64,000 nt of DNA from Maribacter sp. ACAM166 (lineage in GTDB: Bacteria; Bacteroidota; Bacteroidia; Flavobacteriales; Flavobacteriaceae). Shown here piece after piece: positions 43,745-52,873 of this stretch. A program made the position numbers and the translations under genes. The notes beneath the pieces are model-generated. The model worked only from the letters and a program-made list of their open reading frames with translations, was not told the DNA's origin and did not search any database. Every line of letters begins with the position of its first letter. Position 1 is the first letter of the stretch. The DNA is taken from assembly GCF_005771495.1 (NCBI RefSeq), contig NZ_VAUW01000015.1, positions 1 to 64,000 on the forward strand, written 5' to 3'.

Positions 43745-46700
43745 TTAGCTATTTTTTCCTATCCATTTCTTAGCATTAGTGAAAGCTTCTAACCATGGTG
43801 AAACTTCATCAGTTCTATTTACTGGATAATGAGCCCAGTTCCAAGGGAATATAGACCGTTCAATATGCGGCATAGTCACTAAATGACGGCCAGTTTTATC
43901 ACAAAGCATAGCTGTGTTAAAATCACTTCCATTAGGGTTCGCAGGATAGCCTTCATAGCCATATTTAGCTACGATGTCATAATTATCTTCAGATAGTGGT
44001 AGCTTGAATTTACCTTCCCCATGAGAAATCCATACGCCAAGTTTGGTTCCTTCTAAGGTTGAAAGCATGACTGAATTATTCTTTTGAATTTCTACGGATG
44101 TAAAATTACTTTCATGTTTGTGAGAATCATTATAGGTCATTTTGCCATGAGTTTCGTGTTCTGGATTAATAAGGTCCAATTCCATAAACAATTGACAGCC
44201 ATTACAAATACCGACCGATAATGTGTCTGGTCTTGCAAAAAAGTTTTTAATAACCGTGTTTGCTTTTTCATTGTATTTTATCGCTCCGGCCCATCCTTTT
44301 GCACTTCCTAATACATCTGAGTTAGAGAAGCCACCAACAGCACCCAAGAATTGAATGTCCTCTAAATTCTCACGACCAGTAATTAAATCGGTCATGTGAA
44401 CATCTTTTACATCAAAACCGGCTAAATACATGGCGTTTGCCATTTCACGCTCAGAATTACTACCTTTTTCACGTAAAATAGCGGCTTTTGGCCTAGCTTT
44501 AGTTTGTTTATTGGAACGGTTTGGAAGGCTGATGGGAGCTGAAGTAGGGAATACGTATTTTAAAGGTTGTACTTTGTAATTGTCGTACCTATCTTTTGCT
44601 AAGTCATTTGCAGTTTGTTGTGCATCCAATAAATAAGAGGTTTTAAACCAAGTATCTCTTAAAGACTCGATATTTAGCCCCAATTCCATACCATTATTCT
44701 TGATGGTAAATGTAGCGTCAGTAGTTGCTGTTCCTATTTTTTTGAAATTAATCTCTGCTGCCTCTAATTTAGCTTCAATGCTGTCGTCCATAGCTTGAAA
44801 AACAATACCTGCATTCTCAGAAAATAGGACTTTGATAGTGTCAGATTCTCCCAAATCGGAGATATCTAAATTAGCACCCAACTGTGTGTCAGCAAAGCAT
44901 AATTCTACTAAAGTAGTAATTAATCCACCGGAAGCAACATCATGACCTGCAACAATTTCACCTTCTTTGATTAATGATTGAATAGTGTTGAAAACCGTTT
45001 TAAAGTACGCTGAATTTATTATCGTAGGTGTTTCATTTCCAATACTATTTCTGGTTTGGGCAAAAGAAGAGCCGCCTAGTTTAAAATTGTCTTTGGATAA
45101 ATTGATGTAATAAATAGCCCCTGCATCTTTCTGTAGAACCGGCTCAATTACTTTCGTTATATCATTACAATTTCCAGCTGCCGAAATAACTACGGTACCT
45201 GGCGAGATTACTTCACCATCACTATATTTCTGTTTCATGGAAAGTGAATCCTTTCCTGTTGGAACATTGATACCTAATTCAATAGCAAATTCAGAAACTG
45301 CCTGCACTGCTTTGTATAAACGGGCATCTTCTCCTTCATTTTTACAAGGCCACATCCAATTTGCAGATAGTGAAACCGATTTTAATCCGTCCTTCAAAGG
45401 TGCCCAAACAAGGTTGGTAAGGGCTTCGGCAATACTATTTTTACTTCCAGCAGCTGGATCTATCAAAGCAGAAATAGGGGAGTGGCCTATACTTGTTGCT
45501 ATACCTTCTTTTCCTTTATAATCTAGAGCCATTACACCACAGTTGTTCAATGGTAATTGTAAAGGTCCAACACATTGTTGTTTGGCAACTTTACCTCCCA
45601 CACAGCGGTCAACTTTATTAGTGAGCCAATCCTTACATGCTACTGCCTCTAATTGCAAAACAGCATCTAGGTAGTCATGGAAAAACTCCAATGAATATTC
45701 GGCATTTTTATAATTACGACGAATAGTTACATCGTTCATGATTGTTTTTGGAGAGCTGCCGAACATATCCGACAGTGCCAAATCCATAGGTTTTACCCCA
45801 GTCGTTTTAGATTCGAAGGTAAAACGATCATCACCGGTCACATCACCAACCTCATATATCGGTGAGCGTTCGCGATTAGCAATACGCTTCAAAAGCTCGA
45901 TATCGTTTTTACCTATCACAAGCCCCATACGTTCCTGTGATTCGTTTCCTATTATCTCTTTTACAGAAAGAGTAGGGTCCCCAACAGGTAATTTATCCAA
46001 GTCAATAGTACCTCCGGTTTCTTCTACTAATTCTGACAAGCAATTTAGATGACCACCAGCACCATGATCATGTATTGATACTATAGTGTTTTCATCACTT
46101 TCAACCATACCACGTATGGCATTCGCAGCTCTTTTTTGCATTTCTGGATTCGAACGCTGAACAGCATTAAGCTCTATGGCTGCGCTAAACTCCCCAGTAT
46201 CTGCACTAGAAACCGCAGCCCCGCCCATACCAATTCGGTAATTATCACCACCGAGAATAACAATTTTGTTTCCAACTTGTGGTTTATCCTTCAAGGCTTG
46301 TTCTATTTTACCATAGCCAATACCACCAGCTTGCATAATCACCTTGTCATAACCTAGTCTTCTAGTTTCGAATTTGCTAGACGAACTTGGTGATGAATCA
46401 GTATCCTGAGCAGAGTCGAATGGCACTGTAGCTTCATCGTATTCGAAGGTAAGTACAGAACCGGCTATTAATGGTTGTCCGAATTTGTTTCCAAAATCTG
46501 AAGCGCCATTTGAAGCTTTAATTAAGATATCCATTGGTGTTTGGTACAACCAATCTCTTTCTTTCATGCCATTTTCCCATGCACGGTCTTTTGTTAACCT
46601 TGAATAAGCGGTCATGTAAACAGCTGTGCCAGCTAAGGGCAATGAACCTTTTCCACCAGCTAAACGGTCACGTATTTCTCCACCAGCACCAGTAGCGGCA

Positions 46701-47479
46701 CCATTAAATGGCTCTACCGTGGTTGGGAAATTATGGGTTTCCGCTTTCACTGAAATGACGGAGTCGAATGATTTTTCTTGATAATAATCTGGCTTGTCGG
46801 CCGTTTTAGGGGCGAATTGAATTACGGTCGGACCTTTTACAAACGCTACGTTATCTTTATAGGCTGAGACAATAGCGTTAGGGTGTTCTTGTGCTGTTTT
46901 TTTGATAAGTTTGAATAACGAACTCGGCATTTCCTGTCCATCAATGATAAATGTACCATTGAATATCTTGTGTCTACAATGTTCTGAATTCACTTGGCTA
47001 AACCCGAATACCTCGGAGTCGGTCAATTTTCGACCCAGTTTTTCACTCAGATTTTCGAGATAATTTACTTCTTCGTCATTTAGCGCCAAACCTTCTTGTT
47101 GATTGAACGCAGCGATATCTGCGATGTTCAAAATTGGTTTTGGCTCAACATCAATATCGAAAAGTTCTTGACTAAGGGTATTGAATTTCTGCGAAAGCAT
47201 CGAATCAAAATCAATAAAATTATCCGCGACAGCGTTAAATTCTTCAATTCGAATGATTCCAACAATGCCCATGTTTTGGCTGATTTCTGTAGCATTGGTG
47301 CTCCATGGTGTAATCATGGCAGCTCTTGGGCCAACAAAAGAGGCGTCTAGAGACGCCGCATTTATTTTAGGTTGGTTACCGAATAACCATATAAGTTTAC
47401 TTGTATCTTCTGATGAAAGTTCCTTAGCGGTCTGTACCGCAAAAACCTTTTTGCTAGGTTCCCCAAAAAAGTGAATCAT
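43745..47479 (-). CDS. purL: Phosphoribosylformylglycinamidine synthase (FGAM synthase), large single-chain form
   Basis: 1244 residues, single-chain type. An N-terminal FGAM-specific domain precedes two AIR-synthase-like ATP domains (GFSQVNSEHCRHKIF, KAETHNFPTTVEPFNGAATG, SIHDHGAGGHLNC, VGGKVAKQQCVGPLQLP, AGHDVASGGL) and a C-terminal glutamine amidotransferase domain (KAAILREKGSNSERE, SVGICNGCQLF with the nucleophile Cys, WISHGEGKF). It makes FGAM from FGAR, glutamine and ATP in purine synthesis. Near residue 355 about 24 residues (EATVPFDSAQDTDSS, then PSSSSKFETR) interrupt FEYDE...LGYDKVIM, where homologues have only a few residues. The insertion keeps the frame. Start ATG at 47479. Confidence 0.96.
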   Translation of the reverse strand: MIHFFGEPSKKVFAVQTAKELSSEDTSKLIWLFGNQPKINAASLDASFVGPRAAMITPWSTNATEISQNMGIVGIIRIEEFNAVADNFIDFDSMLSQKFNTLSQELFDIDVEPKPILNIADIAAFNQQEGLALNDEEVNYLENLSEKLGRKLTDSEVFGFSQVNSEHCRHKIFNGTFIIDGQEMPSSLFKLIKKTAQEHPNAIVSAYKDNVAFVKGPTVIQFAPKTADKPDYYQEKSFDSVISVKAETHNFPTTVEPFNGAATGAGGEIRDRLAGGKGSLPLAGTAVYMTAYSRLTKDRAWENGMKERDWLYQTPMDILIKASNGASDFGNKFGQPLIAGSVLTFEYDEATVPFDSAQDTDSSPSSSSKFETRRLGYDKVIMQAGGIGYGKIEQALKDKPQVGNKIVILGGDNYRIGMGGAAVSSADTGEFSAAIELNAVQRSNPEMQKRAANAIRGMVESDENTIVSIHDHGAGGHLNCLSELVEETGGTIDLDKLPVGDPTLSVKEIIGNESQERMGLVIGKNDIELLKRIANRERSPIYEVGDVTGDDRFTFESKTTGVKPMDLALSDMFGSSPKTIMNDVTIRRNYKNAEYSLEFFHDYLDAVLQLEAVACKDWLTNKVDRCVGGKVAKQQCVGPLQLPLNNCGVMALDYKGKEGIATSIGHSPISALIDPAAGSKNSIAEALTNLVWAPLKDGLKSVSLSANWMWPCKNEGEDARLYKAVQAVSEFAIELGINVPTGKDSLSMKQKYSDGEVISPGTVVISAAGNCNDITKVIEPVLQKDAGAIYYINLSKDNFKLGGSSFAQTRNSIGNETPTIINSAYFKTVFNTIQSLIKEGEIVAGHDVASGGLITTLVELCFADTQLGANLDISDLGESDTIKVLFSENAGIVFQAMDDSIEAKLEAAEINFKKIGTATTDATFTIKNNGMELGLNIESLRDTWFKTSYLLDAQQTANDLAKDRYDNYKVQPLKYVFPTSAPISLPNRSNKQTKARPKAAILREKGSNSEREMANAMYLAGFDVKDVHMTDLITGRENLEDIQFLGAVGGFSNSDVLGSAKGWAGAIKYNEKANTVIKNFFARPDTLSVGICNGCQLFMELDLINPEHETHGKMTYNDSHKHESNFTSVEIQKNNSVMLSTLEGTKLGVWISHGEGKFKLPLSEDNYDIVAKYGYEGYPANPNGSDFNTAMLCDKTGRHLVTMPHIERSIFPWNWAHYPVNRTDEVSPWLEAFTNAKKWIGKNS
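46363..46434 (-). repeat. Short repeat-derived insertion inside purL
   Basis: On the minus strand the segment contains ATTCGACTCTGCTCAGGATAC, close to the TTCGACTCCGCTCAGGA-type short palindromic repeats that I know to be scattered through flavobacterial genomes. Translated it gives PFDSAQD, a known telltale of such repeats in proteins. It adds about 24 codons (72 bases, a multiple of 3) to a surface loop of PurL without a stop. Edges are approximate. Confidence 0.6.
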
Positions 47480-47679
47480 TTAGTGTGCTTGATGTTGATT
47501 TTAAAAGTACAAAATTAAGGTTTTACCCGCTATAATTTACGGGAAATGAAAACACTTTTTAACAGGTATTGTTAATGAATTCAGCAATGGATTGATAAAT
47601 GAATGTGTATTCCTCTTTTGTTTAAGTAACGAAATACAAACTAAGTATGAATATTAGATTTTTAATATATTTTCTTTAA

Positions 47680-47716
47680 AGTATGTTTTTTATACTAAGT
47701 ATGCTAAATTAGCATA
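47680..47716 (+). promoter_or_regulatory. Two adjacent inverted repeats before the HxlR gene
   Basis: AGTAT-N7-ATACT at 47680-47696 is followed at once by the perfect TATGCTAA-A-TTAGCATA at 47700-47716, ending 29 bases before the ATG at 47746. HxlR regulators bind inverted repeats in their promoters, so these are candidate autoregulatory sites. Confidence 0.5.
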
Positions 47717-47745
47717 GATAAATTTAAATCTCTTAGTTCCGAATC

Positions 47746-48132
47746 ATGAAGCAGAAAAGTTCGCAGCATACTTTAACAAATTCAAAGAGTTTAGGTTTAG
47801 ACTTATGTATGAACATGATAGGGGGTAAATGGAAACCGATAATATTATTTTGTATACCTAAAGGAATAAATCGTTTTAATAAGTTATTCACTGAAATAGA
47901 AGGAATTAACCGTCAAATGCTCAGTAAACAGCTAAAAGAACTTGAAAAGTCCGGAGTTTTAGATCGGACTTTATTTCCTGAGATTCCGCCAAGAGTAGAG
48001 TATACGTTAACTCCTTTAGGAAAGTCTCTTTTGCCTATAGTTCAATCCATGAACCGATGGGGACAAAAACAAAAATTAGGCACTATACATATCAAAAGTT
48101 CGAAGACCCAACAATTACCGCTATTCGAATAA
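47746..48132 (+). CDS. HxlR-family winged-helix regulator
   Basis: 128 residues, one HxlR domain: SLGLDLCMNMIGGKWKPII (conserved Cys and the GGKW helix start), KGINRFNKLFTEIEGINRQM and LSKQLKELEKSGVLDRT (recognition helix), then PPRVEYTLTPLG (wing). Many HxlR proteins respond to aldehydes, thiol reagents or redox through the N-terminal Cys; that Cys is present here. It is transcribed alone, between divergent purL and an exported M20 hydrolase gene on the same strand 177 bases on. Two inverted repeats sit directly upstream. Target genes are unknown. Confidence 0.9.
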   Translation: MKQKSSQHTLTNSKSLGLDLCMNMIGGKWKPIILFCIPKGINRFNKLFTEIEGINRQMLSKQLKELEKSGVLDRTLFPEIPPRVEYTLTPLGKSLLPIVQSMNRWGQKQKLGTIHIKSSKTQQLPLFE

Positions 48133-48309
48133 TACTTTCGCTGTTGAAGTTCAATTTTAATCCTGCCTCAAGCTTTTGCAGTTTTTGATTTTAAAAATTG
48201 GAATTAGTTAGAAATATGACTTCTTCAATTTGAATTAGGTAAAAATTGATGATGGACTCCTTTGTGAGATTGATTTTATGTATCTTTTACTAACTAATTC
48301 AAAACCAAT

Positions 48310-49902
48310 ATGAAACACAAAACTACCCTTTTCACAATTGCATGCTGTTTATTATCTACTGTCGGCATGTATTCACAAAATAAAAAGTCTAATAAACAGA
48401 TTGAAAAATTAAAATCTGAAGTTGCTGCTATTGTTGAGGACACTAAAAAGCAATCGCAAGTAATGGTTGATAAAATTTTTAGTTTTTCGGAATTAGGATT
48501 TCAAGAAATTGAATCCTCTAAATACTTAACAGGAATACTGGCCGATAATGGATTTGAAATTGAAAACTCCATATCGGGAATTCCCACAGCCTGGTTTGCC
48601 ACTTGGAGTAATGGTGAGGGGCCAATTATTGCTTTGGGTAGTGATGTTGATTGTATTCCGAAGGCATCGCAGTACCCAGGTGTGGCGTATCATAAACCTA
48701 TCGTTGAAGGTGCTCCAGGGCATGGCGAAGGGCATAATTCTGGAATTCCGATGAATATATCATCTGCACTGGCAGTTAAGAAAATCATGGAGCGCGAGAA
48801 TATTGGAGGTACACTGGTGATATGGCCAGGTATAGCAGAGGAGTTGGTTGCGGCTAAAGCTTGGTATGTAAGGGACGGACTTTTTGATGATATCGATATG
48901 TGTATTTTCACCCATGTTGGTGATAACCTAGGAGTGTCTTATGGCTCTACTAGAGGTACAGGTTTGATATCGGTTGAATATGCTTTTGAAGGAGAAGCGG
49001 CTCATTCTGCTGGGTCACCATGGCGTGGTAAAAGTGCTTTGGATGCTGCAGAATTAATGAACATTGGGTGGAATTATAAAAGAGAACATTTACATCCTTT
49101 AAAACGCTCACATTCTATTTTCACAGATGCTGGTGATCAACCTAATGTAGTACCATCAAAGGCTGCAATCTGGTTTTACTTTAGGGATATTAAATATGAG
49201 GGAATCATGGAAATGTATGCCTTGGCAAACGATATGGCTAAAGGAGCAGCATTAATGACAGGTACGACTATGACCTCTAAGGTATTGGGAACCGCTTGGC
49301 CACGTCATTATAATAAGGTAATTGCAGAATCGATGTATTCTAATATTAAAAAAATTGGATTGCCTACATGGTCTGATGCTGATCAAAAATTAGCAAAAGC
49401 CGTACAGACAGAAGTTAGTTCTGAAAAGATAGAAGGCTTGCCACTGAAGTTGGACACTATCGGACTTCCTGTAATAGACCCTATTAGTGGTGGGTCAGAT
49501 GATATTGGTGATATCTCATGGAAAGTTCCAACGGTTACCTTGCGATACCCATCAAACATTCCTGGTTTGCAAGGACATCATTGGAGTAATGCTATTGCAA
49601 TGGCTACCCCTATTGCGCATAAAGGGGTCGTAGCCGGAGCAAAGGTTGAGGCAATGACTATTTTAGATTTTTTATTAAAGCCAGAATTGTTAAAGGGAGC
49701 TTGGAGTTATTTTAATAATGAGCAACAGAAAGAAACAAAGTATCAACCTATGATTTCTGAAAGTGATATGCCACCTATTTATTTAAATAAGGATAAACAG
49801 GATCAATTTAGACCTGCATTGGAGAAATTCTATTATGATGAAACAAAGTATGATACTTATTTGGAGCAATTAGGTGTAGAGTATCCAACTTTGAGAGAAT
49901 AA
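48310..49902 (+). CDS. Exported M20D-family amidohydrolase (AbgB-like)
   Basis: 530 residues with signal peptide (MKHKTTLFTIACCLLSTVGMYSQ). M20 metal-site motifs: ELGFQEIES, ALGSDVDCIPKASQYPGVAY, GHGEGHNSG with the His ligands, WPGIAEELVAAK (catalytic Glu pair), then the lid domain around AAHSAGSPWRGKSALDAAE and a late SGGSDDIGDISW and PGLQGHHWS. This most resembles AbgB, the B subunit of p-aminobenzoyl-glutamate hydrolase, and related aminoacylases. Unlike E. coli AbgB it is exported and no abgA or abgT gene is adjacent, so the substrate is uncertain. A strong terminator follows. Confidence 0.88.
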   Translation: MKHKTTLFTIACCLLSTVGMYSQNKKSNKQIEKLKSEVAAIVEDTKKQSQVMVDKIFSFSELGFQEIESSKYLTGILADNGFEIENSISGIPTAWFATWSNGEGPIIALGSDVDCIPKASQYPGVAYHKPIVEGAPGHGEGHNSGIPMNISSALAVKKIMERENIGGTLVIWPGIAEELVAAKAWYVRDGLFDDIDMCIFTHVGDNLGVSYGSTRGTGLISVEYAFEGEAAHSAGSPWRGKSALDAAELMNIGWNYKREHLHPLKRSHSIFTDAGDQPNVVPSKAAIWFYFRDIKYEGIMEMYALANDMAKGAALMTGTTMTSKVLGTAWPRHYNKVIAESMYSNIKKIGLPTWSDADQKLAKAVQTEVSSEKIEGLPLKLDTIGLPVIDPISGGSDDIGDISWKVPTVTLRYPSNIPGLQGHHWSNAIAMATPIAHKGVVAGAKVEAMTILDFLLKPELLKGAWSYFNNEQQKETKYQPMISESDMPPIYLNKDKQDQFRPALEKFYYDETKYDTYLEQLGVEYPTLRE

Positions 49903-49960
49903 TAGTGATATGCCGAAACTATTATTCTAATAGGTTTGGGTTGATAAAAAGAGTAATCGA

Positions 49961-49999
49961 AAAAGCCTTTCAGTCTGTGAAAACTGAAAGGCTTTTTTT
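49961..49999 (+). terminator. Rho-independent terminator after the M20 gene
   Basis: AAAAGCCTTTCAGT pairs perfectly with ACTGAAAGGCTTTT (14 bp, loop of 8) and ends in seven T. The A run on the left means it may also serve the converging minus-strand methyltransferase gene. Confidence 0.9.
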
Positions 50000-50039
50000 A
50001 TAATTAATTTTGCATTGAAGTAGGACTAAGTATCTCGTT

Positions 50040-51254
50040 CTAGATACCCTTTTCTAACAGCGCCATATAGAAGCCGTCATAACCACTTTTAGAAGCATAT
50101 ACTTTTTTCTCTTTCACCAATTTAAAATCTTTTCCTTCCTCAGAACGTAAAAATGACTTCACTTGGTTATTATTTTCCTGAGGTAATATTGAACAGGTTG
50201 CGTACACAAGTTTTCCGCCAGGTTTAAGTATTTTACTATAATTTCTAAGAATCTCCTGTTGGGTTTTGACAATTTTAGCTAAAAATTCAGGCTGCATTTT
50301 CCACTTAGAATCTGGATTCCTTCTTAAAACGCCTAAACCAGTACATGGAGCATCAATTAATACTCTATCAGCACTGCCGTAAAGCTTTTTAAATACTTTA
50401 GTTGAGTCAATTTCACGAGGCTCAATATTGTGAGCACCATTACGTCTGGCTCGTCTTTTTAATTCCTTTAATTTACTTCCGTAAATATCCATTGAAATCA
50501 ATTGACCTTTATTTTCCATTAATGCTGCCAAATGCAATGATTTCCCACCAGCTCCTGCACAAGTATCAACTACGCGCTGTCCTGGTTCAACATCTAGAAA
50601 TTCAGCAACCAATTGAGAAGAAGCATCTTGTACCTCAAACATTCCCTTTTTAAAAGCTTCTGTTACAAAAACGTTTGCTCTTTCCACAAGTTTTAATGCA
50701 GAAGGATAACCCTTAATCGGCTCAGCCACAATATTCTCATCTAACAGGGCTTTTCGAAGTTCCTCTTTCGTAGTCTTTAAGGTGTTGGTGCGTAAAATCA
50801 CCTCTGCAGGTACATTGAGCTTGGCAATTTCTGCTGTCCATAATTTATCACCTAAGGCCTTTTCTCCTAACTCATCTATCCAATCAGGAATGGCTTCCCT
50901 AAATTTTCTTATTTGGGAAAGTTCATCAAATTTACCTTTGATTCTTCTTTCTGGTGTCGGTTCGATTTGTTTCCAATCGGGAAGTTGAATTCCTTTCAAT
51001 ACGGCCCAAACGGCCCACATACGAAAAAGGTCAGGTCTGCTAAAAGGAGCTTTAATCTCTGCTATTTCAGTATAAAGTCTTTTGTACCGCACCATTTCAT
51101 AGGTAGTTTCGGCAATGAAGCCGCGATCACGTGCACCCCAGCGTTTGTCAAAACGAAGTACCTTTTGTACCACCTTATCTGCATATTCATTCTCGTTGAA
51201 TACAAGGTTTAAGGCATCTATTACGGCAAAAACCAGATTTCTATGTAATTTCAT
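50040..51254 (-). CDS. RsmB/NOP-family RNA m5C methyltransferase
   Basis: 404 residues. The N-terminal NusB-like/helical part (about 1-150) is followed by a Rossmann methyltransferase: VVDTCAGAGGKSLHLAALME (SAM loop), DAPCTGLGVLRRNPDSKW (motif IV Cys for product release) and LVYATCSILPQENN (motif VI catalytic Cys). These two cysteines define the NOL1/NOP2/sun m5C class, which uses SAM to methylate C5 of cytosine in rRNA or tRNA. It is probably the RsmB equivalent (16S rRNA), but orthology cannot be fixed by eye. Convergent with the M20 gene, with its own upstream region shared with the divergent BNR lipoprotein gene. Confidence 0.9.
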   Translation of the reverse strand: MKLHRNLVFAVIDALNLVFNENEYADKVVQKVLRFDKRWGARDRGFIAETTYEMVRYKRLYTEIAEIKAPFSRPDLFRMWAVWAVLKGIQLPDWKQIEPTPERRIKGKFDELSQIRKFREAIPDWIDELGEKALGDKLWTAEIAKLNVPAEVILRTNTLKTTKEELRKALLDENIVAEPIKGYPSALKLVERANVFVTEAFKKGMFEVQDASSQLVAEFLDVEPGQRVVDTCAGAGGKSLHLAALMENKGQLISMDIYGSKLKELKRRARRNGAHNIEPREIDSTKVFKKLYGSADRVLIDAPCTGLGVLRRNPDSKWKMQPEFLAKIVKTQQEILRNYSKILKPGGKLVYATCSILPQENNNQVKSFLRSEEGKDFKLVKEKKVYASKSGYDGFYMALLEKGI

Positions 51255-51411
51255 TTGAAGTGATATTAATTTACTTGGCTAGAACTTTAGTACCATTCCT
51301 CAATAGTTAATCAAGTTTAAAGATGGCTCTTTCCTCCAAAAAATTATGGCTGCAAAGGTATTGTTTTAGAAGTGATTCCATTTATTTTTGAAGAACTTTA
51401 TACCTTTCATC

Positions 51412-52434
51412 ATGCGCTATACCTTTCTTATTATCATTTTACTGGTTTCTTGTTCAAAACCTATTAAACCAGTTACCTTCAATAGTGTTACGCTCAATGA
51501 TATCTACACTGATTCATTAAGTATACGTGCGATAGAACTAATGGGTAATAGTTTAGCCTTCGCTGCTAATAGGGGAACATTTGGTACGGTTGATTTGGGC
51601 ACTGGGAAAGTACGGGCAAATGTTGAAAAACACCATACTACCATTCCTGAGTTTAGAGCCATTACGCATACTTCAACTGACTTCTTTATGTTGTCTGTAG
51701 AAACACCTGCATTGTTATATAAGACAGGAAAAAATGGACGAATGGAATTGGTGTATACCGAAGAAGGGGAAGGCGTATTTTATGACGCAATGACCTTTTG
51801 GAACGATACGGATGGTATTGCGGTTGGCGACACTGTAGAAGGTTGCCTAAGTATTATTATAACCGAAGATGGGGGAACAACGTGGTCTAAACTACCCTGT
51901 TCCCAATTACCCGAAGGTATTGAGAGTGAAGGTGCATTTGCAGCTAGTAATACTAATATTAAGACCGTTGGAACTGAAGTTTGGATAGCTACCACTAGTG
52001 GTCGAATATACCATTCATCGGATAAGGGTAAACAATGGGATGACTATCAAACTCCTTTACGAAGTGCGGAGCCAACTGAGGGTATTTATTCCATTGATTT
52101 TAATGACAATCTTATAGGTGTTGCAATTGGCGGAGATTATACGAAACCCGATAATGCCGTTGCAAATAAAGCTATCACAAAAGACGGTGGAAAAACGTGG
52201 CAGCTACTTTCTGATGGTAATCAGCCAGGATATAAAAGTTGTATTCAGTTTGTTCCTGGCACTAATGGTTATGGATTAGTAGCTGTCGGTTTTACAGGTA
52301 TTTCTTATTCTGCTGATATGGGTTTAAATTGGAAAGAACTATCAAAAGAATCATTTTATACCTTACGATTTCAGAATGACTCTGTTGCTTATGCCGCAGG
52401 TAAAAATCGAATTTCTAAGCTAATTTTCAAATAG
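51412..52434 (+). CDS. BNR/Ycf48-like propeller lipoprotein
   Basis: 340 residues from the ATG at 51412 (an upstream TTG at 51388 is in frame). Signal MRYTFLIIILLVSC, lipobox Cys about 14. The rest shows repeated BNR-type elements, ITEDGGTTWSKLP, HSSDKGKQWDDYQ, TKDGGKTWQLLS and SADMGLNWKELS, spaced as in a six- or seven-bladed propeller of the Ycf48/photosystem-stability-factor or sialidase-like fold. No sialidase catalytic residues are evident, so it is probably a binding or assembly lipoprotein, sometimes annotated as an oxidoreductase. Its stop is one base from the end of the converging minus-strand gene. Confidence 0.85.
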   Translation: MRYTFLIIILLVSCSKPIKPVTFNSVTLNDIYTDSLSIRAIELMGNSLAFAANRGTFGTVDLGTGKVRANVEKHHTTIPEFRAITHTSTDFFMLSVETPALLYKTGKNGRMELVYTEEGEGVFYDAMTFWNDTDGIAVGDTVEGCLSIIITEDGGTTWSKLPCSQLPEGIESEGAFAASNTNIKTVGTEVWIATTSGRIYHSSDKGKQWDDYQTPLRSAEPTEGIYSIDFNDNLIGVAIGGDYTKPDNAVANKAITKDGGKTWQLLSDGNQPGYKSCIQFVPGTNGYGLVAVGFTGISYSADMGLNWKELSKESFYTLRFQNDSVAYAAGKNRISKLIFK

Positions 52435-52435
52435 G

Positions 52436-52873
52436 TTATTTACCCCCTTTGTTGTGTCGGTATTGCTTTATTAATTGACGTTTAAATTCTTCTTCTGAAC
52501 TTAATAGTAATAGTGTTTTTTTAGCGGATATAACGTTACTAACCTCTTTGAGAAATTCATTATCCAATTCCTCTTCTTCCTCTTCAAGTTGAATATGCTG
52601 TTTTAGTAATTGTACGGCTTCCTTTTCAGAAAGGGTTTCGACATCCCTGATTTTATTTCTAATTTGATGATGCTCTCGTTTGCGTAAAGCACTTCTTTTT
52701 TCTTCATAATCGTTATAGACAGGCCAAAATTCTTGTGCCTCCTTGCTACTTAACGAAAGTTTTTCAGTAATAAAAGCCACTTTTAAGGATTTTATTTTCT
52801 CCCAATCTGGTTTGTCTTGACCAAATGATATGGTCGTTGTAAGTATGAATAATAATACGATATATTTATTCAT
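52436..52873 (-). CDS. Exported charged helical protein of the sigma-factor operon
   Basis: 145 residues from the ATG at 52873; the frame runs further upstream but the signal peptide MNKYIVLLFILTTTISFGQ starts here. The mature protein is highly charged and helical (FITEKLSLSSKEAQEFWPVY, then KRSALRKREHHQIRNKI, LEEEEEELDNEFLKEVSNVI), reminiscent of Spy/CpxP-type periplasmic proteins that sense or chaperone misfolded proteins. Its start overlaps the stop of the anti-sigma-like gene by 8 bases, so the two are translationally coupled. Inference: the periplasmic arm of an ECF envelope-stress circuit. Confidence 0.75.
   Translation of the reverse strand: MNKYIVLLFILTTTISFGQDKPDWEKIKSLKVAFITEKLSLSSKEAQEFWPVYNDYEEKRSALRKREHHQIRNKIRDVETLSEKEAVQLLKQHIQLEEEEEELDNEFLKEVSNVISAKKTLLLLSSEEEFKRQLIKQYRHNKGGK

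Noticed and set aside
45738..46052. Plus-strand frame of 104 codons antisense to purL
   Set aside because: Antisense shadow of a conserved enzyme; no homology recognised.
46741..46800. Second copy of the short GTCGAA-type repeat in purL (ATGACGGAGTCGAA)
   Set aside because: This stretch encodes the conserved DSVISVKAETHN region of PurL, so the similarity is chance codon use.
47500..47520. TAATTTTG box upstream of purL as a promoter
   Set aside because: The -7 motif is present on the minus strand at 47517-47510 but no TTG is found at the expected distance; also no purine riboswitch-like fold was seen in the leader.
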